A DNA stretch of 44,997 nucleotides from Blastococcus sp. KM273128 (GCF_021698975.1 NZ_SSXA01000027.1:1-44997), one strand, 5' to 3'; counted from the first letter of the stretch, positions 9,789-18,760 are shown. Numbers and translations are program-made. The notes: generated by a model from the letters alone, not told the origin.

Positions 9789-9824
9789 CCCAACTCGACC
9801 CAACGATCGTCGGGTCGGGTTGGG
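9789..9824 (-). terminator. 36-bp near-palindrome after the secreted-protein gene
   Basis: The outer arms CCCAAC/GTTGGG, middle arms CGACCC/GGGTCG and the centre ACGATCGT are symmetric, with only two mismatched positions per arm. It begins about 29 nt past the TGA of the small secreted-protein gene on that gene's strand. That position suggests a transcription terminator, but the extended near-perfect symmetry could also be a protein-binding site or a trace of a recombination end. Confidence 0.5.
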
Positions 9825-9852
9825 CCTCGCGATGAGATATGACCTGCTGGTG

Positions 9853-10137
9853 TCAAGCGCAGCGGTGGTTCGGGCAGTGACCGTAGAGCGAGTAGCCCGT
9901 GATGTGGGGATAGGGATTGTAGTTCCACACAGGCCGGCATTCGTATGTGCTCCACGAACCTACCGCCACTGATGCGCTCCCGACAGCGGTGCACGACGCC
10001 TTTGAGGCATACCAGCCATAGTAAGTGTGTGCCTGTGCCGCGCCGGGCGTGAGCATTACTGCAAGTGACGCCAGGGCAGAGACTGCGAGCAGTCTCGCGG
10101 ATACACCTTTTGCCGTTGAGCTCTTCAATGCAGACAT
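9853..10137 (-). CDS. Small secreted protein with four cysteines in its mature part
   Basis: A 94-aa protein with a clear Sec signal peptide: positively charged residues 5-15, a hydrophobic core LLAVSALASLAVML at 16-29, and an AQA cleavage site at 34-36. The predicted mature chain is 58 residues, rich in Tyr, Trp and Ser, with cysteines at 49, 67, 88 and 93, enough for two disulfides. The start is strongly supported: AAGGAG lies 6 nt before the ATG. Codon use and GC are clearly lower than in the neighbours (about 55-60 percent). Small secreted proteins with a similar ...YYxWxASKAxCxAxG pattern exist in Streptomyces and relatives without a known role. It lies between the truncated cstA and the Nif3 gene, so it was probably acquired by transfer. 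Confidence 0.8.
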   Translation of the reverse strand: MSALKSSTAKGVSARLLAVSALASLAVMLTPGAAQAHTYYGWYASKASCTAVGSASVAVGSWSTYECRPVWNYNPYPHITGYSLYGHCPNHRCA

Positions 10138-10217
10138 CGCGGACTCCTTGGCTTATTGGCGGTATTGCGGATGAAGGGAAGCTGGCAGTGATCCAGCTCA
10201 CAGTCAAGATGCCGTGG

Positions 10218-10237
10218 GCGTGTCGGTAGCGACACGC
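10218..10237. promoter_or_regulatory. Inverted repeat upstream of the secreted-protein gene
   Basis: The perfect 8-bp arms GCGTGTCG and CGACACGC flank the loop GTAG, about 80 nt upstream of the ATG at 10137. It could be an operator or a leader hairpin. No -35/-10 pair can be assigned with confidence. Confidence 0.4.
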
Positions 10238-10293
10238 GCCATCCTCGATCGAAGCGGGATGAGAGTCCTGACTTCGCCCATGCCAAATCGTGC

Positions 10294-10312
10294 GCTTGCG
10301 GGGGCCGCAAGC
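10294..10312 (-). terminator. Hairpin downstream of the Nif3-like gene
   Basis: The 8-bp arms GCTTGCGG and CCGCAAGC with a GGG loop lie 86 nt beyond the stop codon of the Nif3-like gene in its direction of transcription. A perfect stem of this kind fits a terminator. It also lies close to where composition drops, so it could mark one edge of the inserted cassette. Confidence 0.45.
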
Positions 10313-10397
10313 TCCGTTGATGTGTTGTCGTTGGTCGACGCGCGACACCACGGCCCGTAGGTCGACGGCCGCAGCCGAAGGAACCGCGGCCGCGGGG

Positions 10398-11210
10398 TCA
10401 GCCCGCGCGGGCGCTCCAGGGGTCGGTCCGCGCCGCTGCGACGGCGACCTCGACCGCGCCGTCGAGGTCGCGGCGCAGCCGGTCGGCGGCCACCGGCAGC
10501 CAGGGCCACTCCGAGGCCCAGTGCGCGACGTCGCACAGCGCCGGCCCCGGCACCTCCCGCGCGTCGGAGACCGGGTGGTGCTTCAGGTCGCTGGTGAGCA
10601 GCACATCGGCCCCGGCCCCGGCCGCTGCGCCCAGCAGCGAGCCCCCGCTGCCGCCGCACACCGCGACGGTGGCGATCCGCCGGTCGGGGTCCCCGGCCGC
10701 CCGCACGCCCCCGGCCGTGGCCGGCAGGGCCGCGGCCGCGTGCTCGGCGAAGGCCCGCAGCGTCATCGGCTCCGGCAGCCGGCCCACCCGGCCGAGCCCG
10801 GCGCGCGGGTCCGCGGGCGAGGGCTCCAGCGGCACGGCGTCCAGGAGGCCGAGCGCGCCGGCCAGCGCGTCGTTGACCCCGTGCTCCGGGGCCCGGTCGG
10901 CGTTGGTGTGCGCGACGAACAGCGCGGCCCCGGCCCGGACCAGCCGGTGCACCAGCCGGCCCCGCGGGTCATCGGCGGGCACGCCGTGCACCGGGGTCAG
11001 GAACAGCGGGTGGTGCGTGACGAGCAGCTGCGCGCCGGTCGCCACCACCTCGTCGACGACGGCGGCCGTCGGGTCCACCGCGAACAGCACCGAACGCACC
11101 GGCTCGGCGGGATCCCCGCACACCAGGCCGACGGCGTCCCAGCTCTCGGCGAGGGCGGGGTCGTAGCGGGCGTCGAGGGCGGCGAGGACCTTCCCGAGCT
11201 GCACGGTCAC
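10398..11210 (-). CDS. Nif3-like dinuclear metal center protein (Rv2230c-like)
   Basis: A 270-aa member of the NIF3/YbgI (DUF34) family. It has the N-terminal VLAALDARYDPALAESWDAVGL region, the metal-binding LLVTHHPLFL motif at about residues 62-71, AHTNAD at about 98-103, and the C-terminal DVAHWASE motif. Family members form hexamers with two metal ions per subunit. GTP cyclohydrolase-like and nucleotide-related roles have been proposed but none is settled. The start is a GTG at 11210. In Mycobacterium this gene directly precedes the zinc-ribbon and RNase H genes; here the decayed cstA operon and secreted-protein cassette interrupt that run, so the two parts are no longer one obvious operon. 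Confidence 0.9.
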   Translation of the reverse strand: MTVQLGKVLAALDARYDPALAESWDAVGLVCGDPAEPVRSVLFAVDPTAAVVDEVVATGAQLLVTHHPLFLTPVHGVPADDPRGRLVHRLVRAGAALFVAHTNADRAPEHGVNDALAGALGLLDAVPLEPSPADPRAGLGRVGRLPEPMTLRAFAEHAAAALPATAGGVRAAGDPDRRIATVAVCGGSGGSLLGAAAGAGADVLLTSDLKHHPVSDAREVPGPALCDVAHWASEWPWLPVAADRLRRDLDGAVEVAVAAARTDPWSARAG

Positions 11211-11270
11211 GGCTGGTCAGCGTAGGCGTGGCCGCGCGCCGCCGGTCCGCCGGAATGCCAAGCTCCCCCC

Positions 11271-13235
11271 GTGGGCGAGCGGCGGCGTCGGGAGCGGACG
11301 CTGCGGGCCCCGGCCTGGCTCGAGGAGCTGGTGCGCACCACTCCCCCGCCGGTGCCGTGGCGCGACGTCGCCCGGTTCGCCGTCTCCGTCCCCGCGCCCC
11401 TGGCCCTCGCCGTCGCGGTGGGCGGCGGGCTGGAGCCCGGCGACGCGCTCGGCGCCGGGGTGTTCGGCACGATCGGCGCCCTCGCGGCGAGCCTGGCGCC
11501 CCAGCCCGGGCCGCTGCGCGAGCGGCTGCGCCGGACCCTCGCCGCCACCGCGTTCGGCACGCTCGGCCTGCTGGTGGGCCAGTACGCCAGCGGTGGCGGC
11601 TGGGCACCGGTCGTCGTCATCGCCGCGCTGTCGGCCGCCGCCGCGCTGATCAGCGCGGTCAGCGCCGCGCTCTCCCTGGGGGCGCTGCAGCTGCTGGTCT
11701 ACACCGCCCTCGCGTCGGGGCTGGAGACACCGCTGCCGGTCGCCGCCGAGGTCGGCTTCTTCCTCTGCGGAGCGGCGTGGGCGACGGTGGTGACCCTCGC
11801 GCAGGCCCGCACCGAGCCGCTGGACCCCGACCGGTCGGCCGTCGCGGCGGTGTTCACCCGCATCGGCGAGCTGCTGGCGGCGGTGGGTGACGACGCGGCA
11901 CCCGAGGCCCGCCGGGCGCTCACGAAGGCGCTCAACGCGGCCTACGACCGGGTGATCCGCAGCCGCAGCAGGTCCTCCGGTCGCAGCCGCGAGCTCTCCG
12001 AGCTGGCCGGGGTGCTCAACGCCGCCGCCCCGCTCGTGGAGGGTGCGGTGGCGGCTGCCCGCGCGGGGGTGCCCGCCGACCCGGACGACGTGACCGCCGT
12101 GCACTCCCTGGCGACGGCGGTCGCCGGCAGCGGAAGGCTCACCGAGCAGCGGCCGGGCCCGCTGGAGGAGGGCCACCCCGCCGTCCGGGCCGTGCGCCAC
12201 GGCGTCCGGCTGGTGTGGAACGTGGTGGGCGACCCCGAGGAGCGGGCCGGCGCCGCCGCGGCGGTGCCGCGGCGGGACACCCGCACGCGCCTCCAGGACC
12301 TCGCCGACCGGACGCTGGCCAGCGCCGACGCCCGGGCCTTCGCCGTCCGCCTGTCGCTGTGCATGACCGTCGCCGAGATCGCCCGCCAGTACCTGCCGAT
12401 CGAGCGGCCGTACTGGGTGCTGCTCACCGTCGCGATCGTCCTGAAGCCCGACTTCGGATCGGTCTTCACCCGCGCGGTGCAGCGCGGCGCCGGAACGCTG
12501 CTCGGGGTGCTGCTCGGCTCCGCGCTGCTCGCGGTGCTCCCCCGCGACGGCTGGGTGCTGGTGGCGCTGGCACTCGCGGCCGGCGTGCTGCCGTGGGCGC
12601 GCGACGCGAACTTCGGGTTGTTCTCGGTGTTCCAGACGCCGCTGATCATCCTGCTGCTCGACCTCGCGCTGCCCGGCGGGCCGGGGGTGGTCGGCGCGCG
12701 GCTGCTCGACACCCTCATCGGCTGCGCGATCGTGCTGGTGTTCGGCTACCTGCTGTGGCCGCAGACCTGGCGGGCGCCGCTCGACGAGGCGCTGCGCGAG
12801 GCCGCGCGGGCCCTCGACGCCTTCGTCGAGGCCGCGTTCACCGGCAGCCCGACCGAGCGCCGCCGCGCCCGGCGCCGCAGCTACCGCGCGCTCACCGAAC
12901 TGCAGACCCAGCTGCAGCGGCGGCTGGCCGAACCACCGCCGATCAGCACGCGCGCCGCGGCCTGGTGGCCGGTGATCGTGCAGCTGGAGCGCACCTCCGA
13001 CGCGGTCACCGAGGCGGTCATCGCCAGCCGCGGCGGGGAGCCGGCCCCGGACCTCGCCCAGGTCGCGGTGCTGCGCCGGGCGATCCGCGGGCTCGAGGAG
13101 GACGTCCGGTCCCGCGCCGTCCCCGACGACGCCGAGCTGCACGCCGAGGGGGTGCTGGCGCCGGTGGCCCGGGAGGTCGACGCCGCCCGCCGGCTGGTGC
13201 GCGAGGCCGCTCCCGGGCGGCGCGGCGGGCACTGA
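11271..13235 (+). CDS. FUSC-family membrane protein
   Basis: A 654-aa protein with two hydrophobic blocks, roughly residues 40-175 and 360-500, separated by a helical cytoplasmic region and followed by a soluble helical C-terminus. This is the duplicated layout of FUSC/aromatic-acid-exporter (YccS/AaeB-like) proteins, and the second block has the family's ERPYWVLLTVAIVLKPDFGSVFTRAVQRGAGT pattern (start of that run near residue 380). Relatives are implicated in export of aromatic acids or in cell-envelope functions. The GTG at 11271 has no good ribosome binding site. It is divergent from the Nif3 gene (60 nt between starts), and the hydrolase gene follows after 49 nt on the same strand. Confidence 0.87.
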   Translation: MGERRRRERTLRAPAWLEELVRTTPPPVPWRDVARFAVSVPAPLALAVAVGGGLEPGDALGAGVFGTIGALAASLAPQPGPLRERLRRTLAATAFGTLGLLVGQYASGGGWAPVVVIAALSAAAALISAVSAALSLGALQLLVYTALASGLETPLPVAAEVGFFLCGAAWATVVTLAQARTEPLDPDRSAVAAVFTRIGELLAAVGDDAAPEARRALTKALNAAYDRVIRSRSRSSGRSRELSELAGVLNAAAPLVEGAVAAARAGVPADPDDVTAVHSLATAVAGSGRLTEQRPGPLEEGHPAVRAVRHGVRLVWNVVGDPEERAGAAAAVPRRDTRTRLQDLADRTLASADARAFAVRLSLCMTVAEIARQYLPIERPYWVLLTVAIVLKPDFGSVFTRAVQRGAGTLLGVLLGSALLAVLPRDGWVLVALALAAGVLPWARDANFGLFSVFQTPLIILLLDLALPGGPGVVGARLLDTLIGCAIVLVFGYLLWPQTWRAPLDEALREAARALDAFVEAAFTGSPTERRRARRRSYRALTELQTQLQRRLAEPPPISTRAAAWWPVIVQLERTSDAVTEAVIASRGGEPAPDLAQVAVLRRAIRGLEEDVRSRAVPDDAELHAEGVLAPVAREVDAARRLVREAAPGRRGGH

Positions 13236-13284
13236 GCCGCGCGCTCCTGTTGCGGCCCCCGCCCCGGGGCCCTGGGATGGCGCC

Positions 13285-14241
13285 GTGGCCGGCGATCCCC
13301 CGCTCCTGACCCTGCCCTCGCTCGACGAGCCGCCCCCTCCGGGCTCGCGGACGGTGACCACCGACGACGGCGTCGACCTGCACGTGGAGTTCGACGGGAA
13401 GCCCGACGCGCCGCTCACCGTCGTCCTCTCCCACGGGTTCACGGCGCGGCTGGCGGAGTGGGAGCCGCAGCGCCCGGCGCTGCGCGGCCGGGCCCGGCTC
13501 GTGCTGTGGGACCAGCGCGGGCACGGCCGCTCGGGCTGGACGCCGCTCACCCGGGCCACCATCGACCGCACCGGGCGCGACCTCGGCCAGGTGCTCGACG
13601 CCGTCGCCCCGACCGGGCCGGTGGTGCTGGCCGGCCACTCCATGGGCGGCATGAGCATCCTGGCGCTGGCGCGGCAGCGCCCGGAGCTGTTCGGCACCCG
13701 CGTCGTCGGCGCGTTCCTGCTCGCCACCTCCGCGGGCGGGCTGGTGGGCGGCCTGACCGGGTTCATCGTGGCGGTGCTGCGCCGGCTGCACCTGCTGCGG
13801 GTCTACCTCTGGCTGCTGCAGCGGATGGCCCCGGCCCTGGAGCGACGGCGCCGGCGCGGCACGGTCCTGGGCCGGCGGGCCATCCGGCGGCTGCTGTTCG
13901 GGCGTGACGACGCCGACCGGCGCTCGGTGCGCATGGTGCAGCAACTGCTGGAGGAAACCCCGTTGCCGGTGACCATGGCGTTCTACGCGACCTTCCTCGA
14001 CCACGACGAGACCGAGGCGCTCGAGGTGCTGCGCCGGGTGCCGGTCACCGTGGTGGCGGCGACCCATGACCGGCTCACCCCGGAGGCGCACGGCCGGCGG
14101 ATCGCCGAGGCCGTGGGCGCCGACCTGACCGTGGTCCCGGGGGCCGGGCACAGCGTCAACATGACGCGCACCGAGGTGGTCAACCGCGCGTTCACCGGGC
14201 TGCTGGACCGGGTGGAGGGCTCCGCGCGCCGGGCGGGTTGA
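13285..14241 (+). CDS. Alpha/beta hydrolase (first of three)
   Basis: A 318-aa alpha/beta-hydrolase fold protein. The nucleophile elbow is GHSMGG with Ser119. A THDRLTPEA segment supplies the likely acid (Asp) and GAGHSVNM the catalytic His. The oxyanion region is LSHGFTARLAEWEPQ. It starts at GTG 13285. It precedes the wax ester synthase/DGAT gene on the same strand by 114 nt, so a role as an esterase or lipase acting on acyl esters is plausible but unproven. Confidence 0.88.
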   Translation: MAGDPPLLTLPSLDEPPPPGSRTVTTDDGVDLHVEFDGKPDAPLTVVLSHGFTARLAEWEPQRPALRGRARLVLWDQRGHGRSGWTPLTRATIDRTGRDLGQVLDAVAPTGPVVLAGHSMGGMSILALARQRPELFGTRVVGAFLLATSAGGLVGGLTGFIVAVLRRLHLLRVYLWLLQRMAPALERRRRRGTVLGRRAIRRLLFGRDDADRRSVRMVQQLLEETPLPVTMAFYATFLDHDETEALEVLRRVPVTVVAATHDRLTPEAHGRRIAEAVGADLTVVPGAGHSVNMTRTEVVNRAFTGLLDRVEGSARRAG

Positions 14242-14355
14242 CCGGTGGCCGTCCGGGGCAGGCAGGATGTGTCCGCCGCCACAGGTCGATGTGCGTGCAC
14301 GCACCACCACACCTAACGTCGGCGGCTCCGGAACCGGACGGCCGAGGAGTGAGAC

Positions 14356-15813
14356 GTGGACCGGATGAGTGCCCTCGACAGCGGGTTCTACTTCGCCGAG
14401 AGCGAGAACACGCCCATGCACGTGGGCTCGGTGGCGGTCTTCGAGGGACCTGCCCCGAGCTACGGCGACGTCGTCCGGCTGCTGCTGAGCAAGCTGCCGC
14501 TGGTGCCGCGGTACCGGCAGCGGGTGCGCGAGGTCCCGCTGCAGCTCGGCCGCCCGATGTGGGTCGACGACCCGCACTTCCAGATCCTGTACCACGTGCG
14601 GCACACCGCTGTCCCCTCACCCGGCGGTGACGAGCAGCTGCGCAACCTGGCCGGCCGCGTGCTCGGCCAGCGCCTGGACATGGCCAAGCCGCTGTGGGAG
14701 CTGTGGCTCGTGGAGGGCCTCGCCGAGGGGCGCTGGGCGCTGATCTCCAAGGTGCACCACTGCATGGTCGACGGCGTCGCCGGCACCGACCTCATGCAGC
14801 TGATGTTCGACCTGGACCCGGACGCCACCCACGACGACCCCCGCGACTGGACGCCGCGGCGCGACCCCTCCGCGCTCTCCCTCGTCGCGGGCGCGGTCAC
14901 CGAGGCGGCGACGCAGCCGCTGCGCACCCTCGCCTCCCTGCCGACGGTCGGCAGCGCCGTCAAGGGCGTGCGGGGCTGGACCGAGTCCGGCCGCACCCTC
15001 GCCCGCACCGTGCCCTCGCTGGCCAAGCAGGCGATCACCCCGACCGCCCGGTCGCTCAACGGGCACATCGGCCCGCACCGGCGGTGGGCGTGGACCCAGG
15101 GCCGGTTCGAGGAGTTCCGCACCGTGCGCACCGCGCTGGGCGGCACGGTGAACGACGTCGTGCTCACCGCGATCACCCGGGGCTTCCGCGACCTGCTCCA
15201 GGGCCGCGGCGAGCTCTCCTCGGAGCACCTGGTGGTGCGGTCGATGGTGCCGGTCTCGGTGCGGTCGCAGCAGCAGCGCGGCTCGCTGGACAACCGGGTC
15301 TCCGCCGTCTTCGTCGACCTGCCCGTGGGTGACCCGGACCCGGCTTCCCGGTTGCGCACGATCCGCGGCCAGATGGACGAGTACAAGAAGGCGATGCAGG
15401 CCGTCGACGTGCCCTCGATGATCTCGATGGGCGACTTCGTGGCCCCGACGCTGCTCGCCATGGGGGTGCGCGCCGCCATGCAGGCCGGCCAGATGTGGTG
15501 CCAGGCGGTGACGACGAACGTCCCCGGCCCGCGCGTGCCGCTGTACGTGCTGGGCAAGCGGATGTGCTCCGCGCACGCCTACGTGCCCATCGCCGGCGGG
15601 ACCCGCTGCTCCATCGGGATCTTCAGCTACCTGGACACGATGACCTTCGGCATCAACGCCGACTTCGACGCCTTCCCCGACGTCGACGTCCTCTCGGGCG
15701 GGATCCGCCGCGGCATCGAGGAGCTGCTGGAGCTGGCCCGGGCCGCCGACGGGGAGGCCGGCGCCGACCGGCCCACCGGCGGGAAGCCGAGGACCTCGGC
15801 AGCCGCCCGGTGA
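14356..15813 (+). CDS. Wax ester synthase / diacylglycerol O-acyltransferase (WS/DGAT)
   Basis: A 485-aa protein with the family's active-site motif HHxxxDG as HHCMVDG at 134-140 and the N-terminal MSALDSGFYFAES segment typical of actinobacterial WS/DGATs. A TNVPGP segment lies near residue 390. These enzymes esterify acyl-CoA to diacylglycerol or fatty alcohols to make triacylglycerol or wax esters at the membrane. Some relatives have other acyltransferase roles. The start is a GTG at 14356 with GAGGAG about 6 nt upstream; an in-frame ATG (M4) follows at 14365. Its stop overlaps the start of the epimerase gene by 4 nt (GTGA), so the two are translationally coupled. Confidence 0.93.
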   Translation: MDRMSALDSGFYFAESENTPMHVGSVAVFEGPAPSYGDVVRLLLSKLPLVPRYRQRVREVPLQLGRPMWVDDPHFQILYHVRHTAVPSPGGDEQLRNLAGRVLGQRLDMAKPLWELWLVEGLAEGRWALISKVHHCMVDGVAGTDLMQLMFDLDPDATHDDPRDWTPRRDPSALSLVAGAVTEAATQPLRTLASLPTVGSAVKGVRGWTESGRTLARTVPSLAKQAITPTARSLNGHIGPHRRWAWTQGRFEEFRTVRTALGGTVNDVVLTAITRGFRDLLQGRGELSSEHLVVRSMVPVSVRSQQQRGSLDNRVSAVFVDLPVGDPDPASRLRTIRGQMDEYKKAMQAVDVPSMISMGDFVAPTLLAMGVRAAMQAGQMWCQAVTTNVPGPRVPLYVLGKRMCSAHAYVPIAGGTRCSIGIFSYLDTMTFGINADFDAFPDVDVLSGGIRRGIEELLELARAADGEAGADRPTGGKPRTSAAAR

Positions 15814-16838
15814 GCCCGGGGAAGGAGCGCGGGGGCCGTGCGCGCGGGTTGACCGTCGCCGTCACCGGGCCGACCGGCACCTTCGGCGCCGGCCTGGTGC
15901 CGCTGCTCCAGGACGACGACCGCGTCGAGAGCGTCATCGGGATGGCCCGCCGGCCGTTCGACCCGGCCGAGCGCGGCTGGACGAAGATGACCTACCGGCA
16001 GGGCGACGTCCGCGACCCCGAGGCGCTGCGCGAGGCGTTCGCCGGGGCCGACGTCGTCGTCCACCTGGCCTTCCTCATCACCGGCAACGCCTCCAGGCAG
16101 ACGACCCGGGCGATCAACGTCGACGGCACCCTCAACGTGTTCCGCGCGGCGGCCGCGGTCGGTGCCCGGCGTTTCGTCTACGCGTCCTCGGTCGCCGCCT
16201 ACGGTTTCCACCGCGACAACCCGGAGCGGATCGCCGAGGACTGGCCGGTGCGCCCCGCCTCGCGGCTGTTCTACGCGCAGGAGAAGGCCGAGCTCGAGCA
16301 GCTGCTCGAGGAGGAGTCCGCGGCCGCCCCCGAGCTGGACCTGTACCTGCTCCGCCCGCCGGTGGTGCTCGGCCCGCACGCCGTCGGCGGCAAGGACGTG
16401 CTGCCCGGCCCGCTGGCCCCGGTGGGCCGCCGGCTCTTCGGCCGGCCGCGGCGGCTGCCCGTCCCCGTGCCGCTGCTGGTGCCGCAGCACCCGCTGCAGT
16501 TCGTGCACCAGGACGACGTCGGGCAGGCACTGCTGCTGTGCGTCCTCGGCGCCGGCCCACCTGGGGCGTACAACATCGCCGGCGAGGGTGTCCTCACCGC
16601 CGCCGACGTCGCCCGGGAGTTCGGGGCACTGGCCATCCCGCTGCCGGCCGCGCCGGCGCAGGCCGCCGCCCGCGCGTTCGCCCGGCTGCCGTTCCTGCCG
16701 CCCGCGGCGGAGTGGGTCGAGGCGGCGAGCCGGCCGGCGATCATGGACACCACCCGCGCCCGCGAGGAGCTGGGCTGGCGCCCGCGCTACACCGGCCTGG
16801 AGGCGCTGCGCGACACGCTCAGGCCCGGGAGCCGGTGA
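15810..16838 (+). CDS. NAD-dependent epimerase/dehydratase family (extended SDR) protein
   Basis: A 342-aa extended short-chain dehydrogenase. It has the Rossmann glycine motif GPTGTFG at 20-26, a conserved YASSVAAYG segment, and the catalytic YxxxK as YAQEK (Tyr155, Lys159). The C-terminal part is the substrate domain ending with the LGWRPRYTGLEALRDTL pattern of NDP-sugar epimerase-like proteins. The substrate is unknown. Its GTG start overlaps the WS/DGAT stop, and genes of this type often accompany WS/DGATs in Actinobacteria, hinting at fatty alcohol, aldehyde or sterol-like substrates. The last 20 nt overlap the convergent hydrolase gene. Confidence 0.88.
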   Translation: MSPGKERGGRARGLTVAVTGPTGTFGAGLVPLLQDDDRVESVIGMARRPFDPAERGWTKMTYRQGDVRDPEALREAFAGADVVVHLAFLITGNASRQTTRAINVDGTLNVFRAAAAVGARRFVYASSVAAYGFHRDNPERIAEDWPVRPASRLFYAQEKAELEQLLEEESAAAPELDLYLLRPPVVLGPHAVGGKDVLPGPLAPVGRRLFGRPRRLPVPVPLLVPQHPLQFVHQDDVGQALLLCVLGAGPPGAYNIAGEGVLTAADVAREFGALAIPLPAAPAQAAARAFARLPFLPPAAEWVEAASRPAIMDTTRAREELGWRPRYTGLEALRDTLRPGSR

Positions 16839-17730
16839 GCTCCGCGTCCCGCATCCAGTCGCGCACCTCGGCGACGAGCCGCGCCGGCTCCTGCAGCTGC
16901 GGCACGTGCCCGACGCCGGACCACTCGGCGTAGCGCCAGTCCGGGTGCCGCCGGGCGATGTCGCGGGCGGCCTCGACCGGCACCAGCCGGTCGCGGTCGC
17001 CGTGGACGAGCAGCACCGGGACGTCGATCGAGGCCATGGCGGCCCGGTAGCGGCGCGGGTCGGCGAGCACCCGGAGCAGCGAGCGGGCGGCGCCGAGGAA
17101 GGCGCGGTCCATGCCCTGGACGTCCCGCCGTTCCTCCAGCAGGGTCACCGGCCGGTCGATGACGTCGGCGGGCACGCCTTCGGGGTCGACGCCGACCAGT
17201 TCCAGCATCTCCCGCACGCGGGCCAGGGCCGAGGTCCGCTGCCGCCGCCACAGCAGGAACCGCTCCCCGACGAAGGGGATCGCGTACAGCGCGAACATGA
17301 CGGCCACGCGGGGGTCGAGCGACCGGCGCCCCCCGGGGACGGCCGGGTCGAGCAGGACCAGGCCGCGCACCGCCTCCGGGTGCTCGCCGGTCTCGAGGAT
17401 CGAGATCATGCCGCCCATCGAGTTGCCGACGAGCACGGCCGGCTCGCCCACCACCTCGGTGAGGAAGCGGTGCAGCACCGCGACGTTGGCCGGCACGCTG
17501 GCCGTGCGCCCGCCGGGCTCGCTGCGGCCGAAGCCGGGCAGGTCCAGCGCCAGCACGCGGCCGTGCTCGCGCAGCGCCGGGGCGACCAGGTCCCAGTTCA
17601 GGTGGGAGCCGCCCAGCCCGTGCACCAGCACCACCGGTGGCCCGTCGTCGGCTCCCCCGAAGTCGAGGTAGTGCACCGGGCCCCCGAGGTCCACCGTGCA
17701 GCTCCGCCCGGGCGTCGCGTCCTCGCGCAT
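16819..17730 (-). CDS. Alpha/beta hydrolase (second of three)
   Basis: A 303-aa alpha/beta hydrolase with the oxyanion-hole motif HGLGGSHLNW at about 37-46, the nucleophile motif GNSMGG with Ser104, an HGDRDRLVP acid segment and the catalytic His in GVGHVPQLQEP. The asparagine before the serine (GNSMGG) is common among meta-cleavage-product hydrolases and lipase-like relatives. The ATG at 17730 has GGAGG 9 nt upstream. It converges on the epimerase gene with a 20-nt overlap at the 3' ends and diverges from the third hydrolase gene. The position suggests ester metabolism linked to the WS/DGAT, as inference. Confidence 0.9.
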   Translation of the reverse strand: MREDATPGRSCTVDLGGPVHYLDFGGADDGPPVVLVHGLGGSHLNWDLVAPALREHGRVLALDLPGFGRSEPGGRTASVPANVAVLHRFLTEVVGEPAVLVGNSMGGMISILETGEHPEAVRGLVLLDPAVPGGRRSLDPRVAVMFALYAIPFVGERFLLWRRQRTSALARVREMLELVGVDPEGVPADVIDRPVTLLEERRDVQGMDRAFLGAARSLLRVLADPRRYRAAMASIDVPVLLVHGDRDRLVPVEAARDIARRHPDWRYAEWSGVGHVPQLQEPARLVAEVRDWMRDAELTGSRA

Positions 17731-17936
17731 CCTGCTCCCTCCGTCGTCCGTACGGTGGCACGCGGTGCCGGCTGCCGCAGCACCGCCCCGTGCCGCGCAG
17801 AACCGGACGTGAGCGTCCGCTATGACCCAGGACACAGTTCGGCAACATGTGCCCGCGCGTTCCTGGCCGGCAGGTGTGAGCCAGGCCGCATCTTGGTAGG
17901 GCCCTTCCACGAATGGACGGCAGCCAGGAGGACGAC

Positions 17937-18740
17937 GTGGCACGACTGCAGGGTGATGGTCCGGCGCTCCCGCTCTACCTGAGCGAGCCGACGCGGGCGT
18001 TCGCGGACTACGGCCTCTACCTGGCGGCCCGCCCGCTCGTCCAGCGGCTGCCGAAGGGCGACGGCCACCCCGTGCTGGTCCTCCCCGGCCTGCTCGCCGA
18101 CGACGCCTCGACCTGGGTCCTCCGGGCGACGCTGCGGCGGCTGGACTACCGCGTGCACGGGTGGGGGCTGGGCCGCAACATCGGCCCGACCGCGGTCTGC
18201 GTCAACGGGATGCGCGACAAGCTCGACTACCTGCACAACCGGTACCGCCGCGAGGTCACGGTCATCGGCTGGAGCCTGGGCGGCATCTTCGCCCGCGACC
18301 TCGCCCGCCAGTGCCCCGACGCGGTGCGCCAGGTGATCACGCTGGGCAGCCCGTTCCGCATCGAGCGGCACAGCCAGACCCGCGCCTCGAAGGCGTTCGA
18401 CCGCTACGCCCACCTGCACGTGGAGCAGCGCGAGTTCCCCCTGGAGCCCGAGGGGTGCCCGCTGCCGGTGCCGGCGACGTCCATCTACTCGCACTACGAC
18501 GGGATCGTGCACTGGCAGACCTGCCTGAACACCCCCGGCGAGCGCTGCGAGAACATCGCGGTCACGGCGAGCCACCTCGGCATCGGCCACCACCCGGCGG
18601 CGCTGTGGGCGGTCGCCGACCGGCTGGCCCAGCCCGAGGGCGAGTGGGCCCCGTTCCGGGCCCCGGCGTTCCTGCGGCCGGCGTTCCCGAAGCCCGCCGA
18701 GCCCGCGGCGCGCGGGCCGGTGGGCGCCGCCGCGGCTTGA
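17937..18740 (+). CDS. Alpha/beta hydrolase, lipase-like (third of three)
   Basis: A 267-aa protein with the lipase-type motif IGWSLGG (Ser113). HPVLVLPGLLADDASTW forms the oxyanion strand-loop, SHYDGIVHW an acid segment, and SHLGIGHHP a likely catalytic His region. The start is taken as the GTG at 17937 because AGGAGG ends 5 nt before it. An ATG 24 nt upstream (17913) is in frame but lacks a ribosome binding site. Comparable proteins are annotated as esterases or triacylglycerol lipases in actinobacteria. It is divergent from the second hydrolase and close to the WS/DGAT, so storage-lipid turnover is a reasonable guess. Confidence 0.87.
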   Translation: MARLQGDGPALPLYLSEPTRAFADYGLYLAARPLVQRLPKGDGHPVLVLPGLLADDASTWVLRATLRRLDYRVHGWGLGRNIGPTAVCVNGMRDKLDYLHNRYRREVTVIGWSLGGIFARDLARQCPDAVRQVITLGSPFRIERHSQTRASKAFDRYAHLHVEQREFPLEPEGCPLPVPATSIYSHYDGIVHWQTCLNTPGERCENIAVTASHLGIGHHPAALWAVADRLAQPEGEWAPFRAPAFLRPAFPKPAEPAARGPVGAAAA

Positions 18741-18760
18741 CCCCAGCCGCGACAGCCGAC

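Noticed and set aside
17913..17936. ATG at 17913 as start of the third alpha/beta hydrolase
   Set aside because: There is no ribosome binding site before it, whereas AGGAGG lies 5 nt before the GTG at 17937.
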